Shown one piece after another: positions 54,987-62,732 of a stretch of DNA of 64,000 nucleotides. The stretch comes from Chryseobacterium gleum (GTDB taxonomy: Bacteria; Bacteroidota; Bacteroidia; Flavobacteriales_D; Crocinitomicaceae). The stretch covers positions 62,001 through 126,000 of the forward strand of contig CAMDFX010000009.1 of assembly GCA_945897805.1 (NCBI GenBank). Direction: 5' to 3'. The notes below the pieces were generated by a model that searched no databases, was not told the DNA's origin, and saw only the letters and a list, made by a program, of their open reading frames with translations. Both the position numbers and the translations under genes were made by a program. The number at the start of each line of letters is the position of its first letter. The first letter of the stretch is position 1.

Positions 54987-55907
54987 CTAGTCTAACGAAA
55001 AATAATCCCCACTCTGATACACGCCCGTTTTCGATTTCATCAATTGCATCAAAACGTCGTTTGCCAAACTGCTCGCGCCGAAGCGAAACCAGTGATTGTC
55101 TAACCAATTTTCGCCCACGGTTTCTTTCACCATGAGCAAATTATGAAGCGCCAATTTTGACGTGGAAATTCCTCCCGCGGGTTTCATTCCGATCATGATT
55201 CCTGTTTTGTTGAAATAATCTTTGATGGCCATCAACATCACGTAAGTCACTTGCATCGTGGCGGCTGGCTGAATTTTTCCTGTAGAAGTTTTGATAAAAT
55301 CTGCGCCTGCATACATCGCAATTTCACTTGCTTTGCGGACATTGTCGAGCGTGACCAATTCTCCCGTTTCTAAAATCACTTTCAAACGCGCTTTTCCGCA
55401 GGCTTCTTTGATTGCGGCAATTTCGTCAAACACAAAATTGTATTCGCCAGACAAAAATTTGCCTCTAGAAATCACCATGTCAATCTCGTCAGCGCCTTGT
55501 TCGACAGCGAATTTCGTATCTGTAATTTTCACTTCACGCGGCGCTTGTCCACTTGGGAAAGCGGTTGAAACAGAAGCTACTTTTACGTTCGAATTTCCTA
55601 ACGCTTCTTTGGCAATTTTGACCATCGAAGGATATACGCAAACCGCTGCAACTGTCGGACAATCAGGATAAGCTTCATGTAAATGTTGCGCTTTGTAGCA
55701 CATCTGTTTCACTTTTCCCGGCGTGTCTTTTCCTTCCAAGGTGGTTAAATCGATCATATTCAAAACCATTTTCATGCCTTGAATTTTCGATTCTCCTTTG
55801 ATACTTCTGGTTTGAATTCTTGCAACACGCTCTTCAACACCTACTTTATCAATGGATGGCGTGAATCTGAAATCAGGAATTTGTATGTCTTTTTGTTTTG
55901 TGCTCAT
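54987..55907 (-). CDS. deoC: deoxyribose-phosphate aldolase (long type)
   Basis: 306 residues from the ATG at 55907; the open frame extends 50 codons upstream into the next gene and that part has no similarity. Motifs: VYPSMV, STAFPSGQ, EIDMVI (active-site Asp), the Schiff-base lysine in ADFIKTSTGK, and MKPAGGI. It splits 2-deoxyribose 5-phosphate into glyceraldehyde 3-phosphate and acetaldehyde. The ALDH genes that follow, beyond the S23 insertion, could remove acetaldehyde. A TATCTTTG box at 55927-55934 lies just upstream. Confidence 0.95.
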   Translation of the reverse strand: MSTKQKDIQIPDFRFTPSIDKVGVEERVARIQTRSIKGESKIQGMKMVLNMIDLTTLEGKDTPGKVKQMCYKAQHLHEAYPDCPTVAAVCVYPSMVKIAKEALGNSNVKVASVSTAFPSGQAPREVKITDTKFAVEQGADEIDMVISRGKFLSGEYNFVFDEIAAIKEACGKARLKVILETGELVTLDNVRKASEIAMYAGADFIKTSTGKIQPAATMQVTYVMLMAIKDYFNKTGIMIGMKPAGGISTSKLALHNLLMVKETVGENWLDNHWFRFGASSLANDVLMQLMKSKTGVYQSGDYFSLD

Positions 55908-56004
55908 GCTTACATTGTAATGTCTCCAAAGATAGTAAAAAATGAAGATTGGTGAAGTTTTTGAATTAGTTGTGCTTTTGTTTTTTGACCTAATGTCTTT
56001 TGAA

Positions 56005-57633
56005 TCAATAATTTTCCAATGCCTCATACAAATCCAGCAAAACAAAAGCCTCTCCACTTTGCGTTGATTCGTTGAACATCAATTTCACAATTTTCTCGTT
56101 CGTTTTTTTCAGGCGATAAGGCGAATACAACATTGCTTTGAAGTTTTCGTCTTGAAAACAGAAGTGATTTTGGTAATTTTTGGAGGGCATTTCCGTGATT
56201 TTCGTGGGTTGCGCTGCAAATTTTGCCCAGTCATTTCCTGGTAGAAAAAGTACTATTTCGCCTTCATTCATTTTGAAATTTAGTTTTTGGTCTTTTTGAA
56301 TGATTGCCGCATTCAACGCGTCATTTTGATCGTTAAAAACAAGCACTAAAATTTGATATTCGCTTTCGTTTTGCAGAAAAACAGCTTGATTTCCTGCGTG
56401 TAGCGACAAACTTTTGAAATTTGGATTGAGCTTCATTCCAAGATTTTTGGTGGAATAAGGTACGCAAGAATCAATCAAACCTTTTTCCATCATCATTTCA
56501 TCTTTCAAACAATCGTCGTAAAATTGTTCGGCGGTTTTGTTTTGAAACGGTTTGCGGTAAATGGAATTCATCTCCACTGGCGGCAAGTGCATGAATTGGT
56601 CATTTTCTGTCTGCGCAATCACTTCTTCACCTGGTTGTTGCACAGATTTTATTAAGGAATCAATTTTCATTCTTTCTTCTTTTGAAAATTCTTCCAGTGA
56701 CGATTTAGAATCTGTCAATTCGGGCACATCATTCCAGAAATTCAAGGGATTGAACCAGAAAAGGTAGATCAGTCCGGCGAAGAGCAAAGCGGTGAAAATC
56801 CAAGTGAAATTTCGCAGTGATTTTGCTTCGTTGCGCACTTTTCCTTGTTGATTTAAAAAATTGATTTTCCCTGTTTTGATGGTTGATTTGATTTCATCAA
56901 TTTTCTCGTGATGCTCAGGATTGAGCGCTAATTTTTTCAATTGACCTGTAATCCAAGAACCAACCCTCGCGGAGCACGAAGGATGATTGAAGACGTTTAA
57001 CATTTGATCGACGTAGGCAATTTTGGACGCGTAAAATGCCTTCGTGAATTGATTCACAAATTCCACCATTTGGTCGCTGATAAGCGGATTGAGGTTTTCA
57101 ATCAATTGTTGTTCAGAGCGAATATTGGGCAAATTTTCTTGTAAATCACTCAATTTAGCTTTCAACCAAGAAGCCAATTTATCTTGCAAAACCAACTTGC
57201 TGTCTGCATTTAACAAACAAATATAACCGCCTGCGTGAATGAATTGAATGTCTTTGTTTGAATCCATCGCCTCCAAGATTCTCGGCAGCAAAAATGGACT
57301 CAAAAACTTTGAAAAATCGTTAAAAAGCGTATGTTCTTTGATGATTTTCGGGTCAAAATTATTGACAGACAGTTTTTTGTTGACCAAGAGCTGCAACAAG
57401 TTTTTATTCTGACAAATCCATTGGTCAAAAACAACTATTCCCGGATGATTGAGGCGCAAGCAAAACGCAATCGCTTCGTCTTTGGAAACCGCTTTATTTT
57501 CAACTGAAATGAAAGCACCATTTTGGTATTTTTCGATGATTTCAATGGAAAAAATATTCAATTCCTCTGAAGAATAAACATTTACAGGTTTTTCAAGAAA
57601 CCCAAAAAAATTGTTTAGAGGAATGTATTGCAT
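56005..57633 (-). CDS. single-TM protein of unknown function
   Basis: 542 residues with one membrane helix near the middle (about 275-294, FTWIFTALLFAGLIYLFWF). The N-terminal 270 residues are helical, with charged residues, and have no signal peptide. The C-terminal 245 residues contain aromatic-rich beta segments and several cysteines (DDCLKDE, DSCVPYS). Topology suggests a cytoplasmic N domain and periplasmic C domain, or the reverse. I recognise no family. It ends about 100 bases upstream of deoC on the same strand. Confidence 0.72.
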   Translation of the reverse strand: MQYIPLNNFFGFLEKPVNVYSSEELNIFSIEIIEKYQNGAFISVENKAVSKDEAIAFCLRLNHPGIVVFDQWICQNKNLLQLLVNKKLSVNNFDPKIIKEHTLFNDFSKFLSPFLLPRILEAMDSNKDIQFIHAGGYICLLNADSKLVLQDKLASWLKAKLSDLQENLPNIRSEQQLIENLNPLISDQMVEFVNQFTKAFYASKIAYVDQMLNVFNHPSCSARVGSWITGQLKKLALNPEHHEKIDEIKSTIKTGKINFLNQQGKVRNEAKSLRNFTWIFTALLFAGLIYLFWFNPLNFWNDVPELTDSKSSLEEFSKEERMKIDSLIKSVQQPGEEVIAQTENDQFMHLPPVEMNSIYRKPFQNKTAEQFYDDCLKDEMMMEKGLIDSCVPYSTKNLGMKLNPNFKSLSLHAGNQAVFLQNESEYQILVLVFNDQNDALNAAIIQKDQKLNFKMNEGEIVLFLPGNDWAKFAAQPTKITEMPSKNYQNHFCFQDENFKAMLYSPYRLKKTNEKIVKLMFNESTQSGEAFVLLDLYEALENY

Positions 57634-57730
57634 TTATGAGATTGTAATTTGTTCTGATAGTTCAACGCTTCTTTTTTAGTGCAAAGTTGCGAATGAGATG
57701 CTAAGGTAATTGTTTTTTTTCGCTTTGAAT

Positions 57731-57752
57731 GGACTAAAAAATGGGATTATTT
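57731..57752. repeat. 22-base repeat downstream of the lipoprotein gene
   Basis: Identical over 22 bases to 61951-61972, which lies downstream of the HigA-like gene. In both places it is 3' of a minus-strand gene, within 25 bases of the stop codon. Confidence 0.8.
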
Positions 57753-57769
57753 ATACATTCATTTCACCA

Positions 57770-58291
57770 TTATTTTATTCCCCTCACCATTTCTATCGTC
57801 AATGAATCCGAAGTTTTTTCAATTTTCGTCCTTGCAAATTGATTGTCAGGTTTCTTAACTATTTCAAAACCGCAATAATTTTCTAAATCCTTCTTTAAAA
57901 TTTTATAACGCAAATAGGGTGGAGATGAAATGTCTGTTTGTATGGATTCAAACGTAAATTCAATGTAAGGCATTCTATAAATTATTGAATCTTCAATGAT
58001 TTTTGTGTAAAATTGAACTGCTAAATCATGTGCTTGTCGATCTATTTCTTCAAACTTCATCAAATCTTCAGTTTTCATATTGTACATATAAACCCGATAG
58101 TCACCATCATTCATCCAATCACACTTTTGATTGTCCCAACGTGAAAATTCTACATCTGGGTAGATACTTGCAAGAGAATCTCTTATTGTTTGCTCATTTT
58201 TAGTTAGCGGCCTCAAAATGCATTCATCTGCAGGAACTGACTCGCAAGATGCGAAAAGCACCAATGAAAATAACCCAATGATTTTTAACAT
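57770..58291 (-). CDS. predicted lipoprotein, unknown function
   Basis: 173 residues with a lipoprotein signal (VLFASC, Cys16). The mature protein is acidic and mixed alpha/beta, with several cysteines (CDWMNDGDYRVYMYN, YCGFEIV), and has no recognised domain. Copy 1 of the promoter-bearing repeat lies 24 bases upstream and gives it a TATATTTG box. Confidence 0.78.
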   Translation of the reverse strand: MLKIIGLFSLVLFASCESVPADECILRPLTKNEQTIRDSLASIYPDVEFSRWDNQKCDWMNDGDYRVYMYNMKTEDLMKFEEIDRQAHDLAVQFYTKIIEDSIIYRMPYIEFTFESIQTDISSPPYLRYKILKKDLENYCGFEIVKKPDNQFARTKIEKTSDSLTIEMVRGIK

Positions 58292-58314
58292 TTAACTTGT
58301 TTTATTTGAAGTTT

Positions 58315-58405
58315 CAATTCATTCACTCAAATATAAATAAAAAGCACAAAAACGCATCAAAAAGTGTTTGCATTTGCTGAAAGGGCTGGGAGATTCAGTG
58401 AATTG
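58315..58405 (-). repeat. dispersed repeat copy 1 (promoter-bearing)
   Basis: On the minus strand it carries TATATTTG (58335-58328) with TTTG 22 bases upstream (58361-58358), reading into the lipoprotein gene. Outer ends CAATTCA and TGAATTG are inverted. Copies at 58622 and 61843 match over most of the length; 59596 is a short match. Confidence 0.75.
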
Positions 58406-58423
58406 TTTTTTTACCAAGAAGTG

Positions 58424-58570
58424 TTATGGTTTTACTCTCGTGATTTTATTGTCCTTAAGTATAACTAGTTCACTGTTCATCTTCTTTTTAAACTCAATCA
58501 GTTTATCGTAAACTTTATCCATTCCTTCTAGGATCTTAGTTTGGTTTGGAGTTCTTTTAAATTGCTTCAT
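58424..58570 (-). CDS. small basic protein, 48 residues
   Basis: ATG at 58570, stop at 58424. The product starts MKQFKRTPNQTKILEGMD and ends LVILKDNKITRVKP, amphipathic and basic. Its LIEFKKKMNSELVILKDNKI part recalls small conserved Bacteroidetes proteins of unknown function, from memory. Repeat copy 2, with its promoter box, lies 52 bases upstream and copy 1 begins about 20 bases after its stop. It might be an orphan antitoxin or DNA-binding peptide, but that is only a guess. Confidence 0.65.
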   Translation of the reverse strand: MKQFKRTPNQTKILEGMDKVYDKLIEFKKKMNSELVILKDNKITRVKP

Positions 58571-58621
58571 GATAATAGTTTTTAAGTTTGTCAAATTTGG
58601 TTTGATTCAGAATGTCGATTT

Positions 58622-58726
58622 CAATTCATGCACTCAAATATAAATAAAAAGCGTTAAATTTCATCAAAAAAATTTTGCTTTTGCCGAAAGGGCTGAGAAA
58701 TTCAATGATTTTTTTACTATTAACGG
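58622..58726 (-). repeat. dispersed repeat copy 2 (promoter-bearing)
   Basis: Minus-strand TATATTTG at 58642-58635 with TTTG 22 bases upstream (58668-58665), reading into the 48-residue ORF. It ends with ATTAACGG (58719-58726), as does copy 4. Confidence 0.75.
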
Positions 58727-58841
58727 TTTGCAAGTAGGCGAACGTCCCGCTTTTCACAAGATCGTTTCTTCGAAGATAAAACTTAATCTTTAAAAACTAT
58801 TTTTTTTTCGAAGTAAGATTTGGGCTGGCGCTTGCGTTCTG

Positions 58842-59189
58842 TTAGATGCCTTTTTCTTTCTTAAGAATAGATTCAATTTGAGTTTCAAGTGTAGGAATAA
58901 TATTCTCCACAACTCCCCATACAGCCCAAAGGTCAACTCCAATGTAATCGTGGATTAATTTATCCCTCATTCCTGCGATCTTCTTCCATTCAATATCTGA
59001 ATACTTTGCGCGGAAATCGTCGTTTAACTTTTTAGTGGCTTCACCAATGATTTCAAAGTTCCTGATTACAGCATCTTGGATCAGGTTATTCTTTAAAAAG
59101 CCATCCTCATCAATTCCATCAGTATATTCTTTGATTCTTGAAATGCATGCACTAATGTGCTCAATATAAATGATAGGATCTTTTTTCAT
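58842..59189 (-). CDS. hepT: HepT-like HEPN toxin/RNase
   Basis: 115 residues, all-helical. The HEPN active-site motif RX4HXY is present as RDKLIHDYIGVD, and NFEIIGEATKKL is typical of the DUF86/HepT group. HepT is an RNase that is silenced when its partner MntA adds AMP to the tyrosine of this motif. The start overlaps the mntA stop by four bases. A likely toxin-antitoxin pair. Confidence 0.9.
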   Translation of the reverse strand: MKKDPIIYIEHISACISRIKEYTDGIDEDGFLKNNLIQDAVIRNFEIIGEATKKLNDDFRAKYSDIEWKKIAGMRDKLIHDYIGVDLWAVWGVVENIIPTLETQIESILKKEKGI

Positions 59190-59467
59190 ATCAACCTGAT
59201 CAAATCCGATTCAATATAGGGTTTTAGGGATGCATTTACCGAGCGCAAAGTGATGAGGTCTACCTTAATTCCAAGTAATTCAGATAGTTCTTGCTCTAAG
59301 CCAATTAACTCAAGAAGATCAACCTTTATTTCAAAGTCGATAAGGATATCAAGATCACTCTTTTCATTTTCTTCTCCACGAGCATATGAGCCAAATACAC
59401 CAAGAAGCGTAGGCTTAACCCTTTGGGTAACAGTTTTAATTATATTTTCCTGTTGTGGAGTTATCAT
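59186..59467 (-). CDS. mntA: MntA-like minimal nucleotidyltransferase antitoxin
   Basis: 93 residues. Nucleotidyltransferase motif GSYARGEENEKSDLDILID (GSx10DxD) followed by FEIKVDLLELIGLEQELSELLG and KVDLITLRS with the third Asp. It would AMPylate and silence HepT encoded just downstream. First gene of the pair; repeat copy 3 with a TATATTTG box lies 130 bases upstream. Confidence 0.9.
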   Translation of the reverse strand: MITPQQENIIKTVTQRVKPTLLGVFGSYARGEENEKSDLDILIDFEIKVDLLELIGLEQELSELLGIKVDLITLRSVNASLKPYIESDLIRLI

Positions 59468-59595
59468 GACATAAAGATAAACTTTTTTAGTAATTCAGTG
59501 GCCTCTAACTTATTTTTTTGCAAAATAAATCACACTTTCATTGCGCATGTTTAACCGTATACTCCTCTCTAGGAGCAACTTACATTTAAATTTAT

Positions 59596-59632
59596 CAACT
59601 CAAATATAAATAAAAAGCGTTAAAAACGCATC
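59596..59632 (-). repeat. dispersed repeat copy 3 (short)
   Basis: Minus-strand TATATTTG at 59608-59601 in the same context as the other copies, with GCGTT-TTT-AACGC just upstream. The -33 TTTG of copies 1 and 2 is lost. Similarity to copy 4 extends on the leader side back to about 59523. Confidence 0.65.
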
Positions 59633-59700
59633 ATTCTTTTTGTCTGCTCCAATTTCACTAAATGCTTTGAAGGTTAAAATTCCTATTAAGTAAACTAAAG

Positions 59701-61704
59701 TTATTCTTTTATTACTTTCTTCCTTAATACGCTTTTTTTCTCTTTGAGAAATTCAATAAAATAAACACCTTTCTTTAAATTTATTAAGCTAAGTGAATTG
59801 TTTTCAGGGTTATTGATGGTTGAAATCACTTGCCCTTTTGAATTGCAAATAATAATTTCATCTGCTACAATTTTTTTATCCCAATAAAGTATAGACGATG
59901 TTGGGTTTGGGAAGATTAATGTTTCAGCGTTTTTAGAAATAAAATCAATAGCCGATAAGTTGCCTGTTCGTGCAATATCTGCCTCAATACCATGAAAGAT
60001 ATCGTCAAATGTATCTGTATTTACCAACATGAAATCAGAACCTAAAACTCCATTTTGCGTAATAATTGGATTTTGTATTGTTACGTTAGTTGTTTTCCAT
60101 TGATTATCACCAACACCTGCTACATTTATGGCAGTCTGTAAACCTGATGAATTATAATATTGTAATGCCCAAGTCGAATTTTGATTTTTATCGAGCCAAG
60201 TAATTTTAAATGTTAAACTGTCTGGATCTGAAAGGGTAAATATGTCGGAATGGAATTTAAAATACATGGTGTTTTTTCCACTACTGTTGTCAAAAGAACG
60301 TGCAAAACGGTCGTATTTTGATGCGCTTGCATCAATCACTCCTCTCACTCTGAAGAGGCCAATTGAAGTTAAATCTGGATTTATTTGCGTTATCCATCTT
60401 TCGTAATTCCCCTCTTCAATATTCCAACCTGCATCGTTATACCCTGTTTGCTGGTCACGCTGATAAACTTGTCCTTGAGTAGCAGAAAATATATCGTCCA
60501 TTTGCGCACCGCGGCTGGCATAGGCATTGCAAATAGCAAGATATCGGGCCTGATTTTGCTGATTGGCTTGACCATAAATATTTTCTGGAAATTTAATGGT
60601 ATTTTGAGAATTTAATCCCTCATGGAAAATGGAATATGCAGCATCTGCAGTACTAGGATATATTTGTTTTGAATATTTATTAAACATCTTAAAAACAGTA
60701 TGTAATTCTGGTGTAGATTGTGCTTCTTGCAACGCACTTTGGGTAACTAGCCAAACGGAAAGACCTGTGTTAAGCCCGCTTAATGCACCCCAATAAAAGC
60801 CTAATGGAACATTAATTTGATACAACGGTTTAGTCCATGTTTGATCCATTTCTGCCGCAGAAAATAAATGCAATCCTGGAGGATTAACAAGATAAGGTGT
60901 CCAAGTGGTCTTAAAATTTAATTCGTCTGAAAGATGATGACCCCTGGCGTACGCTCCCCCTTTTGTTCCAAATCCATAAGTAATATTATTGGATACCCAT
61001 TGCCACTCTGAAGGTTCGTCAACAGGATCAATATTATTAAAAAGAAGTCCAATTTGGGTGTCACTATTCCCCGTATTAAATGTTAGTCTAAATTTTTCAA
61101 ATACTTCTAAACGGAATGCAAGCCATTGATTATCTGAAATAGTAAACGAAGAATTGAGAGGAACTCCCTTATAGGCAACTTCATCACCTGTGCATCCAGT
61201 TTTTACTTGAATATATGCAATATGATTGAATAGATTTAATTGTTGCGATCTTAAGAAATTGCCAAAACTTTCTATCATATTGAAATAATACGTTTTGTAG
61301 TCGTTATCCAAATAATAAGGATATTGTGTCCAATTTGGATGTTGTGTATCATCAGTAATCACACTAGGCACACCATTTGCGTAAATCCAAGCTGGGGCAT
61401 CGGGACCTACTCCTACGCTTATATTAACCATCTGATTGTTAGTGTAAGCTGCTTGTAATATAGTTTGAATTTCAGACCAGTCGTATTGATTTGAGTTGTT
61501 TTGTTGCACATCTTCCCAGTTTACATCAGCACTTTTACCTCGCAAATAGTTGTAATCAGTATCAACTGAAATGTCGTATGCATTTGATCTGTCCCAAACA
61601 CCATAGGAGTTAACTGGTAAAATGGTCGTTTGCGCATTTACAGAAAGCGTGTAGAATACAACTATAATTATACTTAATAAATAGCTTTTAAATTGTTTTT
61701 CCAT
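59701..61704 (-). CDS. T9SS-exported glycosidase-like protein
   Basis: 667 residues. Signal peptide (1-24, SVNAQ). The N-terminal 400 residues look like a (beta/alpha)8 clan-A glycoside hydrolase: YNYLRGKSADVNWEDVQQ, ISVGVGPDAPAWIYANG, IAYIQVKTGCTGDEVAYKG with a possible acid Glu, and HEGLNSQ. A carbohydrate-binding-like beta domain follows (about 440-590). A T9SS type-A sorting domain ends the protein (about 597-667, TLIFPNPTSS to LRKKVIKE). The exact GH family is uncertain (GH42-like is a guess) and no neighbouring sugar-uptake genes are present. Copy 4 of the promoter repeat lies about 140 bases upstream. Confidence 0.75.
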   Translation of the reverse strand: MEKQFKSYLLSIIIVVFYTLSVNAQTTILPVNSYGVWDRSNAYDISVDTDYNYLRGKSADVNWEDVQQNNSNQYDWSEIQTILQAAYTNNQMVNISVGVGPDAPAWIYANGVPSVITDDTQHPNWTQYPYYLDNDYKTYYFNMIESFGNFLRSQQLNLFNHIAYIQVKTGCTGDEVAYKGVPLNSSFTISDNQWLAFRLEVFEKFRLTFNTGNSDTQIGLLFNNIDPVDEPSEWQWVSNNITYGFGTKGGAYARGHHLSDELNFKTTWTPYLVNPPGLHLFSAAEMDQTWTKPLYQINVPLGFYWGALSGLNTGLSVWLVTQSALQEAQSTPELHTVFKMFNKYSKQIYPSTADAAYSIFHEGLNSQNTIKFPENIYGQANQQNQARYLAICNAYASRGAQMDDIFSATQGQVYQRDQQTGYNDAGWNIEEGNYERWITQINPDLTSIGLFRVRGVIDASASKYDRFARSFDNSSGKNTMYFKFHSDIFTLSDPDSLTFKITWLDKNQNSTWALQYYNSSGLQTAINVAGVGDNQWKTTNVTIQNPIITQNGVLGSDFMLVNTDTFDDIFHGIEADIARTGNLSAIDFISKNAETLIFPNPTSSILYWDKKIVADEIIICNSKGQVISTINNPENNSLSLINLKKGVYFIEFLKEKKSVLRKKVIKE

Positions 61705-61842
61705 TTACATTTAATTTTAAGTCAACCCATTTCTGTGCGATAGAGCTTTACGCTTGCAGGTAACTGAATAATTCGCACAATAGATCACATTATTATAGTG
61801 TATATCCAACCTTTTTCGGCTTGCTAGGCGCAACTTGCGTTT

Positions 61843-61934
61843 CAATTCATTCACTCAAATATAAATAAAAAGCACAAAAACGCATTAAAAAGTATTTGCA
61901 TTTGCTGGAAGGGCTGAGAGATTCAAAGAATTGG
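61843..61934 (-). repeat. dispersed repeat copy 4 (promoter-bearing)
   Basis: Minus-strand TATATTTG at 61863-61856, reading into the glycosidase-like gene. Ends CAATTC and GAATTG are inverted. It continues through ATTAACGG (61945-61952) into the 22-base repeat shared with 57731. Confidence 0.75.
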
Positions 61935-61950
61935 TTTTTTAATCATTAAC

Positions 61951-61972
61951 GGACTAAAAAATGGGATTATTT
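61951..61972. repeat. 22-base repeat downstream of the HigA-like gene
   Basis: Identical over 22 bases to 57731-57752. It directly follows ATTAACGG at the end of repeat copy 4. Confidence 0.8.
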
Positions 61973-61996
61973 CAATTTGGAAGCGTTAACTGACTT

Positions 61997-62287
61997 TTAT
62001 CCAATTGAAATATTTAGATGCTTCCCTAGACCAAGTTCTATTAACTTGTGATACGTAGAAATTTGGATATCACTTAATCCACGTTCTATTCTGGAAATAT
62101 AGCTTTTTTTCGTTCCGGTTTTTTCGGCAAGTTCTTCTTGTGTCAATTTTGCCTCAACGCGCGCTTCTTTTAGCATAACACCCAATCTAAAAGCAAGAGA
62201 ATCCGCATCAAGTTTATCTCTTTTAGGGTTTCCTTTTTTCCCGTATTTCTCGTCAAGGAGTTGATCAAGTGTTTTAACGTTTTTCAT
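61997..62287 (-). CDS. higA: HigA-like XRE-family antitoxin
   Basis: 96 residues with a helix-turn-helix of the XRE type (LTQEELAEKTGTKKSYISRIERGLSDIQISTYHKLIELGL) in the C-terminal two thirds. It should bind and neutralise the toxin encoded just upstream and repress the operon. It overlaps the toxin gene by 14 bases. Toxin-first order is typical of HigBA. Confidence 0.9.
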   Translation of the reverse strand: MKNVKTLDQLLDEKYGKKGNPKRDKLDADSLAFRLGVMLKEARVEAKLTQEELAEKTGTKKSYISRIERGLSDIQISTYHKLIELGLGKHLNISIG

Positions 62288-62621
62288 CTTCTTTCTGTTT
62301 TAAATATTCTGTTTTTAAATTCTCCGCTAGTTTGATTTCACTTTTAGGAGTCTTTTGCGTTTTTTTAACGAACGCGTTGGTCAAAACCACCAATGTTCCT
62401 TCATCTTGGAAACATAGGATTCTAAAGCTTTTTTGTGATGTAATAACTCTTACTTCGTAAATGCCATTCGTGCTCTCTAATTTTTTAAAGAATTTGATTG
62501 GAACATACCTTTCAAAACGAACTAAATCCAAAACGTATTCAATTTTTAACTGAGCTTTTGAATCTTGAGATTTATAAAAGTGAAGCACGTTGTCCCCAAA
62601 AAAAATGATTTCTCTTACCAC
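62274..62621 (-). CDS. higB: HigB/RelE-like toxin
   Basis: 115 residues starting at GTG. Typical segments: FYKSQDSKAQLKIEYVLDLVRF, VPIKFFKKLESTNGIYEVRV, FRILCFQDEGTLVVLTNAFVKKTQKTP. This is the phage-Gp49/HigB type of RelE-fold mRNA interferase. A perfect promoter (62627-62658) places the start of transcription at or within a few bases of the GTG, so the mRNA is probably leaderless. Confidence 0.9.
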   Translation of the reverse strand: MVREIIFFGDNVLHFYKSQDSKAQLKIEYVLDLVRFERYVPIKFFKKLESTNGIYEVRVITSQKSFRILCFQDEGTLVVLTNAFVKKTQKTPKSEIKLAENLKTEYLKQKEDEKR

Positions 62622-62626
62622 AAATG

Positions 62627-62658
62627 CAAAGTTAACTAATTAGTGTACTTTATCCAAA
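62627..62658 (-). promoter_or_regulatory. promoter of higBA
   Basis: On the minus strand TTTG (62658-62655), 20-base spacer, TAACTTTG (62634-62627). The predicted start is near 62620, at the GTG of higB. Confidence 0.75.
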
Positions 62659-62732
62659 TTTTTAGGATGTTTTTTTTCGGGTTCTCTGGTTGCAAATTGC
62701 CTTTTGACGCTTTTCCTTGTTTTGTGTTAGAA

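Noticed and set aside
55908-56057. N-terminal extension of deoC
   Set aside because: The extra 50 codons overlap the upstream gene and lack DeoC similarity; the -7 box at 55927-55934 would fall inside them.
59701-61704. Polysaccharide utilisation locus
   Set aside because: The glycosidase-like gene has no SusC/SusD pair or other carbohydrate genes near it.
57634-62000. Chromosomal integron cassette array with attC sites
   Set aside because: Same-strand genes, toxin-antitoxin pairs and imperfectly palindromic repeats suggested it, and some RYYYAAC/GTTRRRY heptamers occur. They are not consistently paired at cassette ends, occur about as often as AT-rich DNA would allow, and no integrase is in the window.
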